This document shows, piece after piece, positions 6,631-17,128 of a stretch of DNA of 64,000 nt (the stretch's first letter is position 1; each line of letters begins with the position of its first letter). Position numbers and translations under genes: made by a program. The notes beneath the pieces were generated by a model. The model saw nothing but the letters and a program-made list of their open reading frames with translations, had not been told where the DNA came from and did not search any database. This stretch comes from an uncultured Christensenella sp. GTDB taxonomy: Bacteria; Bacillota; Clostridia; Christensenellales; Pumilibacteraceae. Location: positions 186,001 to 250,000 of the forward strand of contig CAJTND010000001.1 in NCBI GenBank assembly GCA_910577995.1. Direction: 5' to 3'.

Positions 6631-9212
6631 TCGGCTTTTTCCTTGATGTCGCAGAGTATATCGAACGCCATTTTCGGCGTGAGGTTGTCGGTATCGAGCT
6701 CTTTGAGTATCTTTATTATCTCGCCGTAGCGCGAAACGTTATCGAACATCGATACCTGCCTGCTGTCGTTCGCTTTGTGCGCGATATCGGCGTTTATCAG
6801 TTGCGACAGTATCTGCTTGGCTCTGTCTATCACGGACTGCGGCAGTCCCGCAAGCGCGGAAACCTCTATACCGAAGCTCTTGTTCGCACTGCCGCGCATT
6901 ATCTTGCGCACGAACTTGATGCCGTCGTCCTGCTCCTTTGCCGTGAACTTATAGTTCTTTATCCCGTCGAGCGTGCCCTCGAGCTCGGTCAGCTCGTGGA
7001 AGTGCGTGGAAAACAGTATCTTTGCGCGCGTGGTTTGCGCAAGCCGCTCTATAACCGCCCAGGCAATGCTGAGTCCGTCGTAAGTCGACGTGCCGCGCCC
7101 TATCTCGTCGAGCAGTACAAGGCTTTTGTCGGTAGCGTTGGCGAGTATGGTCGACACCTCGCTCATCTCCACCATAAAGGTGCTCCTGCCCGACGACAGA
7201 TCGTCGCTCGCGCCCACTCGCGTGAATATCTTATCTATCAGCCCTATCCTCGCGGACTTTGCCGGCACAAACGAGCCCATATGCGCGAGCACGGAAATGA
7301 GCGCGACCTGGCGCATATACAGGCTTTTGCCCGCCATGTTCGGACCCGTTATCAGCATTATCTTTGAGTCCGAGCCGTTGACGGCGGTATTGTTGGGCAC
7401 GAACAGCTCGTCGGACGGCAACAGCTCCGCGACGGGATGCCGCCCCTCGACGATGAATAGCTCGTCGCTCTCGACTATCTCCGGCTTGACGTAGCCATTG
7501 GCTTTAGCTACCGTCGCGAGCGCGACGAGCGCGTCAAGCGCCGCAAGCGCTTTGCCGAGCTTGTTGAACGCGGCGCAGTTGTCGCGAAGCGTCGCAAGCA
7601 CCGACGAGTAAAGCTCTGCCTCGCGCTTGTCCGCAAGCTCCGACGCATTGAGTATCTTGTATTCGAGCTGTTTCAGCCCGTCCGTCGTATACCGTTCGGC
7701 ATTGGCGACTGTCTGCCGCCGCTCGTACTCGGACGGCACTGACGACGCTTGCTGTCTCGGCACTTCGATAAAATACCCGAAAAGCCTGTTATACGATATT
7801 TTGAGGTTTCGTATCTGGGTCTTTTCGCGTTCCTCGCTTTCCATCTTGGCGATTATCTCGCGCGAATTCCTGATAAGCGCGCGGTACTCGTCGAGCTTTT
7901 CGTCAAACCCGTCGCGTATCACCGTCGATTCGCGGTCGTCCTTGCCTTTCGGCTTGTCCGCGTCGCCTACGAAGATCGCTCTGTCGATAAGCTCGGTCAG
8001 CTCGGGTTCGAGCTCTATTTCGCCGTCCAGCCTGTCGATAAGCGGCGCATCGACCCTATCGAGCAATGCCTTGATATCGGGTAGCGCGTGCAGCGATGCG
8101 TTTAGCGCGAGCACATCCTTCGGCTTGATCGCGCCTATCGCGAGATTGGCGGCAATGCGCAAAACGTCCTTTACGCGCGACAGCTCCGATCGGAGTCCTT
8201 CGCGTGTTATCGTATCTTTATACAGCGCCTCAACCGCGTCGAGCCGTTCGTCTATCTTATTCTTGACACGCAGCGGGCGGAGTATCCACTTTTGCAGAAG
8301 TCTGTCGCCCATGGCGGTGCTCGTCTTGTTAAGCACGTCGCGGAGCGTAGTGCCGCGCTTTTTGCTTTGCGACTCGGTCAGCTCGAGCGTCTTTGCCGTA
8401 TTGGCGTCGATATCGAGCGTGCCGTCCGTCTCGAAGCTTTCCGCAACGCCGACGTTTATCTTGTCGGTAAACTGCATACTGCGCACATACGAAACGAGCG
8501 CGCCCTCGGCGCACACGCATGCAGGCGTTTTCAGAAGTTCGCGCAGTTCGCGCTCGCTCACCAAGCCCGAAAGCAATGCCTTAGCCCCGTCGAGCTCGAA
8601 TTTATCGTCGTCGTATTGCGACATCGGACAAACGTTGCCGAACTTGACAGCGGACAGCTCGACGCTCTCTGCGAGCATCTTGCCGTTGCAGATTATCTCC
8701 GACGGCGCGACGCGCAGTAACAGGTCGTTGAGCTTGACCTTTATCGGGCACGGAATGTAATAGTTGTAGGTCTCCGATGTGGAAACGTCCGTCCACACCG
8801 CGCCGACCCCGTCCTTGTCGAGATAAAGCGACATCAAATAATTGTTCTTATCCTCGGTCAGCGTTTCCGCATCGGTCACCGTTCCGCCCGTCACTATACG
8901 CGTGACTTCGCGCGCGACTATATCCTTGGCTTGAGCGGGATCTTCCATCTGCTCGCATACCGCGACTTTGTAGCCCTTTTTGATAAGCCGCGCTATATAC
9001 GACTGAACTGCGTGATGCGGAACGCCGCACATCGGCGCGCGTTTTTTGTCGCCGCAAGCACGGCTCGTGAGCGTCAGATCGAGCTCGCGCGAGACCGTTA
9101 TCGCATCGTCGAAAAACATCTCGTAAAAATCACCGAGACGGAACATCAGTATGGTGTTCGGATATTTGTTCTTTACACTTTGGTATTGACCCATCATTGG
9201 CGACAATGACAT
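6627..9212 (-). CDS. mutS: DNA mismatch repair protein MutS
   Basis: Full-length MutS1 of 861 residues. The N-terminal mismatch-binding region holds MFRLGDFYEMFFDDA, containing the Phe-x-Glu that stacks on the mismatch. The C-terminal ATPase has the Walker A TGPNMAGKS, LLDEIGRGTS and STHFHELT. Start and stop are shared with neighbours: miaB ends and mutS begins in TAATG. Confidence 0.97.
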   Translation of the reverse strand: MSLSPMMGQYQSVKNKYPNTILMFRLGDFYEMFFDDAITVSRELDLTLTSRACGDKKRAPMCGVPHHAVQSYIARLIKKGYKVAVCEQMEDPAQAKDIVAREVTRIVTGGTVTDAETLTEDKNNYLMSLYLDKDGVGAVWTDVSTSETYNYYIPCPIKVKLNDLLLRVAPSEIICNGKMLAESVELSAVKFGNVCPMSQYDDDKFELDGAKALLSGLVSERELRELLKTPACVCAEGALVSYVRSMQFTDKINVGVAESFETDGTLDIDANTAKTLELTESQSKKRGTTLRDVLNKTSTAMGDRLLQKWILRPLRVKNKIDERLDAVEALYKDTITREGLRSELSRVKDVLRIAANLAIGAIKPKDVLALNASLHALPDIKALLDRVDAPLIDRLDGEIELEPELTELIDRAIFVGDADKPKGKDDRESTVIRDGFDEKLDEYRALIRNSREIIAKMESEEREKTQIRNLKISYNRLFGYFIEVPRQQASSVPSEYERRQTVANAERYTTDGLKQLEYKILNASELADKREAELYSSVLATLRDNCAAFNKLGKALAALDALVALATVAKANGYVKPEIVESDELFIVEGRHPVAELLPSDELFVPNNTAVNGSDSKIMLITGPNMAGKSLYMRQVALISVLAHMGSFVPAKSARIGLIDKIFTRVGASDDLSSGRSTFMVEMSEVSTILANATDKSLVLLDEIGRGTSTYDGLSIAWAVIERLAQTTRAKILFSTHFHELTELEGTLDGIKNYKFTAKEQDDGIKFVRKIMRGSANKSFGIEVSALAGLPQSVIDRAKQILSQLINADIAHKANDSRQVSMFDNVSRYGEIIKILKELDTDNLTPKMAFDILCDIKEKAE

Positions 9213-10498
9213 TACTTGACTACCTCTCCCGTAAGATTTGCATTGACCGACGAAACGATCTTTACTTTTACGAACTCGCCCTGCTCTACGCCGTCCGCGC
9301 CGAGCGTGACTGCCGCATCGCTCTCCGTCTTGCCGAATGCCTTACCGTCCTTTACCTCGGCGATAAGAACTTCGACGGTCTGTCCGACCGCGCGGTCCGC
9401 AACCGATTTGGATATCTCGAACTGCTTTTTTATCAGCCTGTCTATGCGCGCTTGCTTGGTCTTGTAGTCGAGCTGCGGCATTTCCGCGGCGGGCGTTCCG
9501 CTGCGCCGCGAATAGATAAAAGTAAATAAATTGTTGTACTCGACGCGCTCGACAAGCTCCAAGGTATCGGCAAAATCCGCCTCGGTCTCGGTCGGAAATC
9601 CGACCATGATATCCGAGCTCAGACCGATATCGGGAACGAGCTTGCGCACCGACTCGACTTTTGACAGATAATCGCTGCGCGTGTAATGCCTGTTCATTGC
9701 GGCGAGGATACGATCGCTGCCCGACTGTACGGGCAAATGCAGATTATGCGAAAGGACTTTCGACTGAGCTATCCGTTCTGCAAGCGCAGGCGAAAAATCT
9801 TTCGGGTGCGAAGTCATGAATTTAAGTCGATACTTGCGGTCGAGCTCCAAGTATCCGAGAAGATCGGCAAAAGTCTTGTCCTTGTATTTGTAAGAATTGA
9901 CGTTTTGCCCGAGCAGCGTTATCTGCTTTTTTCCGGAGTCGAGCAGTTCCTCGACGTCGCGCACGATATCGTCGATAGGTCTGCAACGCTCTCTGCCGCG
10001 GACGTACGGGACTATGCAGTACGTGCAAAAATTATTGCAGCCGTACATGATATTGACCCATGCATTGACGCCGCCGTCGCGCAACGGCTTGCCTTCGCGC
10101 GCCTCGCGCGGCTCGTCCCAAACCTCGATAATACGCTCGCCCGTCGCCGAAAACATATCTATATACTCGCCGAGCATGTGGATATTGAACGTGCCGACCG
10201 CTATATCGACAAACGGACAGCGTTTGCAAAGCGCCTCCGCCGCTTCGCGGCGCTGTGTCATACAGCCGCACACGGCAAGCACCGCACCGGGCTTTTTCAT
10301 GCTCTTGATCCTGCCCAAATGCCCGAGCACGCGCGTTTCCGCCGTTTCCCTGACGCAGCAGGTATTAAAAACTATGATATCCGCATCGCGTACGTCATCG
10401 CATGCGGTAAGACCGCGGTCGCGCAAAATGCCGGCTATTTTCTCCGACTCGTGAACATTCATTTGGCAACCGTAGGTTTGTATGTAAAAACTGCTCAT
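9212..10498 (-). CDS. miaB: tRNA-2-methylthio-N6-dimethylallyladenosine synthase
   Basis: A radical SAM methylthiotransferase of 428 residues that converts i6A37 to ms2i6A37 in tRNA. The three N-terminal cysteines of the auxiliary cluster (CQMN, NTCCVRE, CGCMTQ) and the radical SAM CNNFCTYC motif are all present, followed by a TRAM domain to the C-terminus. It is the first gene of the miaB-mutS-mutL-miaA-ynbB run, so two steps of the same tRNA modification share an operon with mismatch repair. Confidence 0.96.
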   Translation of the reverse strand: MSSFYIQTYGCQMNVHESEKIAGILRDRGLTACDDVRDADIIVFNTCCVRETAETRVLGHLGRIKSMKKPGAVLAVCGCMTQRREAAEALCKRCPFVDIAVGTFNIHMLGEYIDMFSATGERIIEVWDEPREAREGKPLRDGGVNAWVNIMYGCNNFCTYCIVPYVRGRERCRPIDDIVRDVEELLDSGKKQITLLGQNVNSYKYKDKTFADLLGYLELDRKYRLKFMTSHPKDFSPALAERIAQSKVLSHNLHLPVQSGSDRILAAMNRHYTRSDYLSKVESVRKLVPDIGLSSDIMVGFPTETEADFADTLELVERVEYNNLFTFIYSRRSGTPAAEMPQLDYKTKQARIDRLIKKQFEISKSVADRAVGQTVEVLIAEVKDGKAFGKTESDAAVTLGADGVEQGEFVKVKIVSSVNANLTGEVVK

Positions 10499-10507
10499 GC
10501 TCTACTG

Positions 10508-10536
10508 ATTATACAATATCCTGTCGAAAATGTACA
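10508..10536 (-). promoter_or_regulatory. Probable promoter of miaB-mutSL-miaA-ynbB
   Basis: A perfect TATAAT (minus strand, 10508-10513) lies ten bases before the miaB start, with a weak -35, TGTACA, 17 bases further up. The short distance to the ATG would give a nearly leaderless transcript. Confidence 0.45.
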
Positions 10537-10541
10537 GTGTT

Positions 10542-11909
10542 TTAACAGTCAAATGCCGCGGCAAATGCGTCGAGCTTGGCGGATAGCTTCTCCTCGAAAC
10601 GCGACAGATACAGCGGCACGTCGCGCATGTTCGCAAAACGCGTAATGTTGCCGCCGCACACCGCTTTCGATATTGCGCCCGCGCCGCAAGCCATAACGCC
10701 GACGGTCTCCTCCATCGTCGTTATGTTATTGACGCACTCCTTGCCGACGAGTGAAAACCCGACGTTTTCGAGATTGCCAGCCTGACGCTTTTGGCGATAC
10801 AGATAGTACGGTCGGTACTCGCCGCATGCGCCGAGCGCATGCTCCGCCATTTCCGCCGCCGCGGAGTTCTCGCCGCGCTCGTAGCGTATGCCGCTTCCGT
10901 TCTTTTTCGACAGTGTATGCACCGTTATGTTCTCGGGTCGGAGCGATAATATCTTATCAAAACCGTCGCGGAACTGCGCCGCGCTCTCACTGCCGAGCCC
11001 CGCGATAAGATCGCAGTTTATATCGAAGCCGCGCGCGCGCACCGCGTCGAACGCGCGATAAAAATCATCGACGGTATGACTGCGCCCTATCTCCTCGAGC
11101 GTCGCGTCGCAGAGCGACTGCGGATTTACGCACACCCTGTTCACGCCGTGCGCGCGCATCATATCAAGCTTTTCTTCGGTTATAGTGTCAGGTCTACCCG
11201 CTTCGCAGGTGTACTCGACGTTGAGCCGACCGATGCTCGAAAGCACGGCGTCGAGCGCGTCCGCGCATATCGCAGTAGGCGTGCCGCCGCCGATATATAC
11301 CGAGAGTATCTTTTTGCCGTGGCATTGCAGAAACTCGACCGACCGCCGTATCTCCTCGCAGAGCGCAGCGGTATACGCGTCGGCTTGCTCTTTATACTTG
11401 TTGATCGGCAAAGAAACGAACGAACAGTACGAACAGCGCGTCGTACAGTACGGGATATGAACGTAAAGATTGATGTACTCGGGCGCAAAAAACACCTTGC
11501 CGCTTTGCGCCGCCACGATGCGTCTTAAAACTTCCGCGCGCTCCGCGCTCACTCGGTAAACAGTCCGCATGACGTAGACCGCGCGCTCCGCGCTGTTACC
11601 GTTTTTCAAGCACTCGTAAAAAAGCTTTGTAGGGCGCACGCCCGTAAGCGCGCCCCACGGCATACTGCGCCCCGTGTATGAAGAAAGAGCGTCGTAAAGC
11701 GCGATCTTGGCGAGCCTGCCGTTACGGTGCGCAGGCGGTATCTCGTCTGTCGAGCGTCCGTCGAGCTTTACGGAAAACGGCTTGCCGTCAACCGATATCG
11801 AATACTCGCCGTCGCCGCCGCTCATCTCTACCGTCGGACGCTCGTCGCCGTAAAACAAGCCTACTACGTCGCGGAGCTCGGTGTCAGTCGTAAGATCAAA
11901 ACTCGGCAT
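10542..11909 (-). CDS. hemZ: Radical SAM coproporphyrinogen dehydrogenase-like protein, HemZ type
   Basis: A 455-residue radical SAM protein with the cluster motif HIPYCTTRCSYCSF and the family sequence IGGGTPTA. Its long N-terminal domain ends in GALTGVRPTKL, which is typical of HemZ rather than HemN or HemW. HemZ proteins are annotated as oxygen-independent coproporphyrinogen III oxidases, but in Clostridia without a heme pathway their role is unsettled. ATG 11909 is preferred; an in-frame GTG at 11924 is the alternative, neither with a strong RBS. The start overlaps the upstream hydrolase gene. Confidence 0.85.
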   Translation of the reverse strand: MPSFDLTTDTELRDVVGLFYGDERPTVEMSGGDGEYSISVDGKPFSVKLDGRSTDEIPPAHRNGRLAKIALYDALSSYTGRSMPWGALTGVRPTKLFYECLKNGNSAERAVYVMRTVYRVSAERAEVLRRIVAAQSGKVFFAPEYINLYVHIPYCTTRCSYCSFVSLPINKYKEQADAYTAALCEEIRRSVEFLQCHGKKILSVYIGGGTPTAICADALDAVLSSIGRLNVEYTCEAGRPDTITEEKLDMMRAHGVNRVCVNPQSLCDATLEEIGRSHTVDDFYRAFDAVRARGFDINCDLIAGLGSESAAQFRDGFDKILSLRPENITVHTLSKKNGSGIRYERGENSAAAEMAEHALGACGEYRPYYLYRQKRQAGNLENVGFSLVGKECVNNITTMEETVGVMACGAGAISKAVCGGNITRFANMRDVPLYLSRFEEKLSAKLDAFAAAFDC

Positions 11910-12510
11910 AAGGTATGTTACCACGCTCGCTGTCGAGCGTCGTCGTCGGTCCGTGACCGGGATAAATTTCCATATCCCGAGTGAGCGCGAACAGCTTTCT
12001 GAGCGAGCGCATCAGTTCGCCGCCGTTGCCGTAAGGCAGGTCGTATCGCCCCATCCCGCGGCAAAAAAGAGTATCGCCCGTAAACGCGATATCGCCGTCT
12101 GTAAAATAACACATGCTACCCGGCGTGTGCCCGGGCGTCGACATGACCGTGATATCAAGCCCGTCGAGAGTCAGTTTGTCGCCGTCCTTGACTGTGATAT
12201 CCGCCGCGAAGCTATCGATAGGCACACCGAGCCCGAGCATGAAATCGGTCTTTTTCAGCAGCTCGTGATCGGTCTCGGAAATAACTACCTTCGCGCCGAG
12301 CCGTTTCAGCTCGCTCACACAGCCTATATGATCGTAATGCCCGTGCGTCAACAGCACATATTCGGGCTTTTTCTTAAGCTCGGTAAGACACGAAAGTATC
12401 TCGCCGAGCTCCGCGCCCGGGTCGATCAATATCGCGCCGTTATCGCGCGGGATAACGTAAGTATTGACCCTTAGCAAGCCGAGCGCAAGCTTTATTATAC
12501 CGTTTTTCAT
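11896..12510 (-). CDS. MBL-fold metallo-hydrolase, glyoxalase II-like
   Basis: A 204-residue metallo-beta-lactamase-fold hydrolase with all metal ligands visible: HGHYDHIG, the TPGHTPGS histidine, TGDTLF aspartate and the final YPGHGP histidine. The size and motifs match the YqgX/YcbL group, small glyoxalase II-like thioesterases. The substrate cannot be told from the sequence. It starts in a TGATGA overlap with relA, as in many Clostridia where it follows relA. Confidence 0.9.
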   Translation of the reverse strand: MKNGIIKLALGLLRVNTYVIPRDNGAILIDPGAELGEILSCLTELKKKPEYVLLTHGHYDHIGCVSELKRLGAKVVISETDHELLKKTDFMLGLGVPIDSFAADITVKDGDKLTLDGLDITVMSTPGHTPGSMCYFTDGDIAFTGDTLFCRGMGRYDLPYGNGGELMRSLRKLFALTRDMEIYPGHGPTTTLDSERGNIPYAEF

Positions 12511-14693
12511 CAGTTCATCGTCCTGTAAACCTTATCCACGCCGCTTATAGCTTTTATCCTGTTGACCACGAGTTCGAGCTGCTCAGGCGACGTTACGCGC
12601 AGCGACAGCGACACTACGCCGCGATGCTCCTTGTCGATACTGCGCGCCGTCATCGCCTCAATGGACAGCTTCATATCGCTTACGGTCTTAACAAGCCGCG
12701 CGAGCACGCCGTCGGTATTCTTGCTCTCGACGGTGAGCGACACCACGAACGGCGCGGAACGCTTGCCGTCCCAGTGCGCTTCTATCAGACGGAACGGCTC
12801 GGCGTTCCTTACATTCGGACAGTTGTCGCGGTGTATTGTAACGCCGCGCCCGCGCGAAATAAACCCGATTATCCCGTCGCCGGGCACGGGCGAACAGCAT
12901 TTCGCGACACGCACCAAAAGATCGTCATGACCCTTTACGACGATACCGTGCCCCTCCGATCTTACGGGCGCGCCCGTCGCCTGTTTCTCGGGAACGACTG
13001 GATTTTCGCGCTTGTAAAAATCGATCAGTTTGAGCAGTATCTGGCTCGGCGTGTACGCGCCGTAGCCGACGGACGCATACATATCGTTGTGCGACGAGAA
13101 AGAATATCGCGACATCACGACGTCCAGCCATTTGGGAACAAGCAACGACGACAGCGCGTACCCGCGTGTCTTTGCCTCGCGTTCGAGCAGTTCCTTGCCG
13201 CGCCGAATGTTCTCCTCTTTCATTTCGTGCTTGAAGAACGCGCGTATCTTGGTCTTGGCTGTAGAAGTCTTGATAAACCTAAGCCAATCGCGGCTCGGTC
13301 CTTTGGAGGTTGCGGAAGTGATTATATCGACGTAATCGCCCGTTTGCAGTTTGGTTTCGAGCGGTACTATCTTGTTATTGACCTTCGCGCCGACGCATTT
13401 ATTGCCGACCTCGGAATGAACGGTGTAAGCAAAGTCGACGGGCGTCGCGCCCTCGGGTAGCGGTATAACGTCGCCGCGCGGCGTAAACACAAAGACTTGA
13501 CCGCTGTACAGATCGAGCTTGAGCGACTCGTAAAACTCCTGCGGATCTGCGGTCTCCGCCTTTTCGCTCTCCATGACGTTGCGCAACCAGCCGAGCTTTT
13601 CGTCGAGGTCGGAATCGACCATGCGGTTCTCTTTGTACTTCCAATGCGCCGCGATACCGTATTCCGCTATCTTGTGCATCTCGAATGTGCGTATCTGTAT
13701 CTCAAACGGCATGCCGTAAGTGGTCATTACCGTAGTATGCAAAGACTGATAGTTGTTGGGCTTGGGCACGGCGATATAGTCCTTGAACCGTCCCGGGATC
13801 GGCTTCCACATCGTGTGTATCACGCCGAGCACCTCGTAACAGTCTCGCACGTCCTCAACGATTACGCGCACCGCCGTAAGGTCGTAGATCTGCTCGAAGG
13901 TCTTGTGCTGATTGACCATCTTTTTGTAGATGCTGTAAAAATGCTTCGGTCTGCCGCTGACCTGACCGTTGATACCGAGGTCCTTGAGCGTGTTGCGTAT
14001 CTCCTCGCATATCTTGTCGACAAGATCCTGCCGCTCCGCGCGCTTTAACGAAATATCCTTTACGAGCTCGTCGTAAGCCTCGGGATGAAGCGTTTTAAGA
14101 CAAAGATCGTCCAGCTCGCATTTATAGAACGAAAGACCGAGCCTCGACGCGAGCGGCGCATAGATATCGAGCGTTTCGGTCGCGATAGCGATCTGACGCT
14201 CGTGCGACAGCGACGATATCGTCCGCATGTTGTGCAGTCTGTCGGCAAGCTTGACTAGTATGACGCGTATATCCTTAGCCATGGCAAAGAACATGCGACG
14301 AAAATTTTCCGCTTGCTCTTCTTCCTTGGACTTGAAAACCATTTTCGCGAGCTTGGTCACGCCATTGACGAGCATGCATATCTCTTCGCCGAAAAGCGAG
14401 GTTATCTCCTCTTTTGTCGAGCACGTGTCCTCTATGCAGTCGTGCAAAAGCGCTGCGGCTACCGTCGAGTGGTCCATGCCGATGTCGAGCAGAAGATTGG
14501 CTACTGCTATCGGGTGGATTATGTACGGCTCGCCCGATGCGCGGAGCTGACCGTCGTGCATACGCGTCGCATACGAAAGAGCGGCGTCGAGAACAGCCGT
14601 TTGTTCCTCGCCGTACATCAACACGTAACGCGAGCGCAGGTGCGCCGCTTCGCGTTCCGCTATGCCTTGTGCTCCTTCGCTCACTTTTGCCAT
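12510..14693 (-). CDS. relA: Bifunctional (p)ppGpp synthetase/hydrolase of the RelA/SpoT family
   Basis: A 727-residue long RSH enzyme controlling the stringent response. The N-terminal HD hydrolase domain is intact (LLHDCIEDT), as is the synthetase domain (KPNNYQSLHTTV and EIQIRT). They are followed by a TGS domain (VFVFTPRGDVIPLPEG) and a C-terminal ACT domain. Both catalytic domains look active, so it should make and degrade the alarmone. The ATG sits within the last 13 bases of recJ, with GAGG just upstream. Confidence 0.97.
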   Translation of the reverse strand: MAKVSEGAQGIAEREAAHLRSRYVLMYGEEQTAVLDAALSYATRMHDGQLRASGEPYIIHPIAVANLLLDIGMDHSTVAAALLHDCIEDTCSTKEEITSLFGEEICMLVNGVTKLAKMVFKSKEEEQAENFRRMFFAMAKDIRVILVKLADRLHNMRTISSLSHERQIAIATETLDIYAPLASRLGLSFYKCELDDLCLKTLHPEAYDELVKDISLKRAERQDLVDKICEEIRNTLKDLGINGQVSGRPKHFYSIYKKMVNQHKTFEQIYDLTAVRVIVEDVRDCYEVLGVIHTMWKPIPGRFKDYIAVPKPNNYQSLHTTVMTTYGMPFEIQIRTFEMHKIAEYGIAAHWKYKENRMVDSDLDEKLGWLRNVMESEKAETADPQEFYESLKLDLYSGQVFVFTPRGDVIPLPEGATPVDFAYTVHSEVGNKCVGAKVNNKIVPLETKLQTGDYVDIITSATSKGPSRDWLRFIKTSTAKTKIRAFFKHEMKEENIRRGKELLEREAKTRGYALSSLLVPKWLDVVMSRYSFSSHNDMYASVGYGAYTPSQILLKLIDFYKRENPVVPEKQATGAPVRSEGHGIVVKGHDDLLVRVAKCCSPVPGDGIIGFISRGRGVTIHRDNCPNVRNAEPFRLIEAHWDGKRSAPFVVSLTVESKNTDGVLARLVKTVSDMKLSIEAMTARSIDKEHRGVVSLSLRVTSPEQLELVVNRIKAISGVDKVYRTMN

Positions 14694-17023
14694 GCCTCGA
14701 TATTTTTATAAACGGTCGATCTTTCCAGATCGCTCGAAACGGGCTTGACTGCGACAGTTCCGCCCGAAAAAGTCATCAGCCCGAGCTGAACGAATACCGA
14801 AAGGCACGCGACGAACTGCGGCAACTCCAAATCGCCGCATTTAAGCCGCAGCGCCTTGAAGTACGCATACACGTTTTGTCCGCGTACCGAGCCCGCAGCC
14901 GATTTGATCGCGTTATAATATTTCCCGAATACCGCCCTATCCGACTTGACGCACGAAAATACTTCCGCACGATTGTCCGTTTCGGGAACATAGACTTTGG
15001 CTTTGCTCCTGCGGTTGATATAGCATACGGCAGCATCGGACGGCGGCGTATCGAGGAATATGACCTTCTTATAGTTTTCGAGCATGAACGATTTACCGAG
15101 CTCGGGCGATACAATGAGCCGAGTATAAACGTTGGCATCGGTCTCGGCGAACATTTCGTGCAGGACGATGTTGGCGTGCTCGGCGGCGGCAAACCGCTCG
15201 TATGTAGCCTTACAGCCGGCTATAAGCAGTATCCCGAACTTGTCGTCGATCAGCCCGTCGAGCTCGGCTTCCGAATACTTTTCGTACTCGGCGCTGCCGT
15301 TGTCGGCATAATTGAGCATACGTAAGAAGCCCGCTTTTGCGAGGGTATCGTTGACCGCGAGCCTTTCGAGCGCGCAACCGCGAAGATACAGCCGCGGCGA
15401 ATAGTCGCTGTCGACAAGCTCGTATATCATTTTACGCGGGGTCTCGCCGTTGTAATACGCGTTGAGCGAATACGCGTTGTACGCAAAGAACTGCAAGCCG
15501 CCCGGCGTTTTGAGTATGGTATGCGCGTTGTTGTTTTTAAGCGGAACGGCAGTCAGCGCGGATGTTTCCGTCATAAACAGCGGCTTTGGATTGCCGTTGT
15601 TGCCCGTCGGTTCGAGCAGCTCGAGCGACAGCGCGAATTCCTTGGTAACGTCGCGCTCCGTCAGTTCCATATCGTATTTGAGTTTGGGGATAAAGCACGA
15701 TTCGTCGGCTTTTTCGAGCTCCGAGTAAATACGCGACTTGAATTCGTCTATTTTGTCCGGATAAATCGTAAAGCCCGCCGCTTGGTTATGCCCGCCGAAC
15801 TCTTTGAGAATGTCGGCGTTCTTGCTCAAAATGTCGTAAATATTGATGCCTTCGATACTGCGGCACGTGCCCTTATACTCGTCGTTGTTCTTGACGAGCA
15901 CGAACACGGGGCGCTTAAAGTCGCCGACGAGCCGTGCGGCGAGTATGCCCGTTATGCCCTTTTCCCACTTGTCGCTCGTAACGACAATCGCGCGCTTGCC
16001 GACAAGGTCCTCGGCTTTGAGCATGCCGATAGCCTGTGCGTAAAGCTCGTCGCAGAGCGTTTTGCGGCTGTTGTTGTCCTCCACTATCTGTGCGAGCCTG
16101 TCGGACACGACGTTTGGATCGCTCGACGTAAATAGCTCGAACGCGCGGTACGCACTGCCCATCCTGCCTGCGGCGTTTATCCTCGGCGCTATCTTGAACG
16201 CAATGTCCGACGCGGTCACGGTTTTAAGTTTAAGCTCGTCGCAAAGCGCGGCGATGCCGAAATTCTTGCTTTTGGTAAAGTCTTTCAATCCGAGCTGAAC
16301 TATCAGCCTGTTCTCGTCCGTAAGGCTGACAAGGTCTGCGACAGTAGCTATCGCGGCAAGATCGTAATAAAGCCGCGCCGCTTCCGTTCCGCCCATGGCT
16401 TGAACTATTTTCAGCGCGACGCCCGCGCCGCAAAGATCCTTGAACGGGTATTTACACTCGGGCTGATGCGGATCTATCGTTATGCAGTCGGGGCGCGTTT
16501 CGCCCACCTCGTGATGATCCGTGACTATCACCTCGACGCCGAGATCTTTGGCAAGCTCCACTTCTTCCACGGCAGATATGCCGCAGTCGCACGTCAATAT
16601 AAGGTCGGGCGTGGCGTTTTCTATAATGCGCTCGACACTGTCGACGTTGAGCCCGTAGCCCTCGCCGATACGGTCGGGGATATGCGTCAGCACGTTCAGT
16701 CCGCGCGACGAAAGATACAACGACAGTATAGCCGACGCGCAGATACCGTCGGCGTCGTAATCCCCATACACAACGATGCGCTCGTCGTTTTCTATCGCGG
16801 TGTTGAGCCGCTCGCAGCATTCTTTCATGCCGAGCATGTCCTCGGCAGGATAGAAATTCGACTCGTCGGGGTGCAGGAACACATCGATAGCGTCGGCGTT
16901 GTCGTAACCGCGCAAAACAAGCAGCTCGACGAGTTTTCTATTCAGTCCGAGCTTATCGCTTAATTCGTCGACGGTCTTGCCGTCAATCTCGCGATCGTTG
17001 ATTTTTTGCGTAGTCAAGTCCAT
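14681..17023 (-). CDS. recJ: Single-stranded-DNA-specific exonuclease RecJ
   Basis: A DHH-family 5'-3' single-strand exonuclease of 780 residues used in recombination and mismatch repair. Motifs I to III are present: VVYGDYDADG near residue 85, LTCDCG, and VTDHHE. GGHNQAAGFTI marks the DHHA1 region. A ~200-residue C-terminal extension follows the core, as in Firmicute RecJ. AAAGGA lies upstream of the ATG. It heads the recJ-relA-hydrolase-hemZ run. Confidence 0.94.
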   Translation of the reverse strand: MDLTTQKINDREIDGKTVDELSDKLGLNRKLVELLVLRGYDNADAIDVFLHPDESNFYPAEDMLGMKECCERLNTAIENDERIVVYGDYDADGICASAILSLYLSSRGLNVLTHIPDRIGEGYGLNVDSVERIIENATPDLILTCDCGISAVEEVELAKDLGVEVIVTDHHEVGETRPDCITIDPHQPECKYPFKDLCGAGVALKIVQAMGGTEAARLYYDLAAIATVADLVSLTDENRLIVQLGLKDFTKSKNFGIAALCDELKLKTVTASDIAFKIAPRINAAGRMGSAYRAFELFTSSDPNVVSDRLAQIVEDNNSRKTLCDELYAQAIGMLKAEDLVGKRAIVVTSDKWEKGITGILAARLVGDFKRPVFVLVKNNDEYKGTCRSIEGINIYDILSKNADILKEFGGHNQAAGFTIYPDKIDEFKSRIYSELEKADESCFIPKLKYDMELTERDVTKEFALSLELLEPTGNNGNPKPLFMTETSALTAVPLKNNNAHTILKTPGGLQFFAYNAYSLNAYYNGETPRKMIYELVDSDYSPRLYLRGCALERLAVNDTLAKAGFLRMLNYADNGSAEYEKYSEAELDGLIDDKFGILLIAGCKATYERFAAAEHANIVLHEMFAETDANVYTRLIVSPELGKSFMLENYKKVIFLDTPPSDAAVCYINRRSKAKVYVPETDNRAEVFSCVKSDRAVFGKYYNAIKSAAGSVRGQNVYAYFKALRLKCGDLELPQFVACLSVFVQLGLMTFSGGTVAVKPVSSDLERSTVYKNIEAWQK

Positions 17024-17084
17024 ATAACAAGCCGATCCTTTATTTAAATCTTTTTAATAAAATATATAGTATTTATCGTATGGG

Positions 17085-17111
17085 AAAAGCCTTCGCATAA
17101 GGAAGGCTTTT
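17085..17111 (-). terminator. Terminator after secF
   Basis: Ten-base perfect inverted repeat (17085-17094 with 17102-17111) and a 7-base loop, with the stem ending in TTTT on the minus strand. It lies 18 bases past the secF stop and separates secDF from recJ. Confidence 0.75.
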
Positions 17112-17128
17112 ACACTCTTATATCGCGG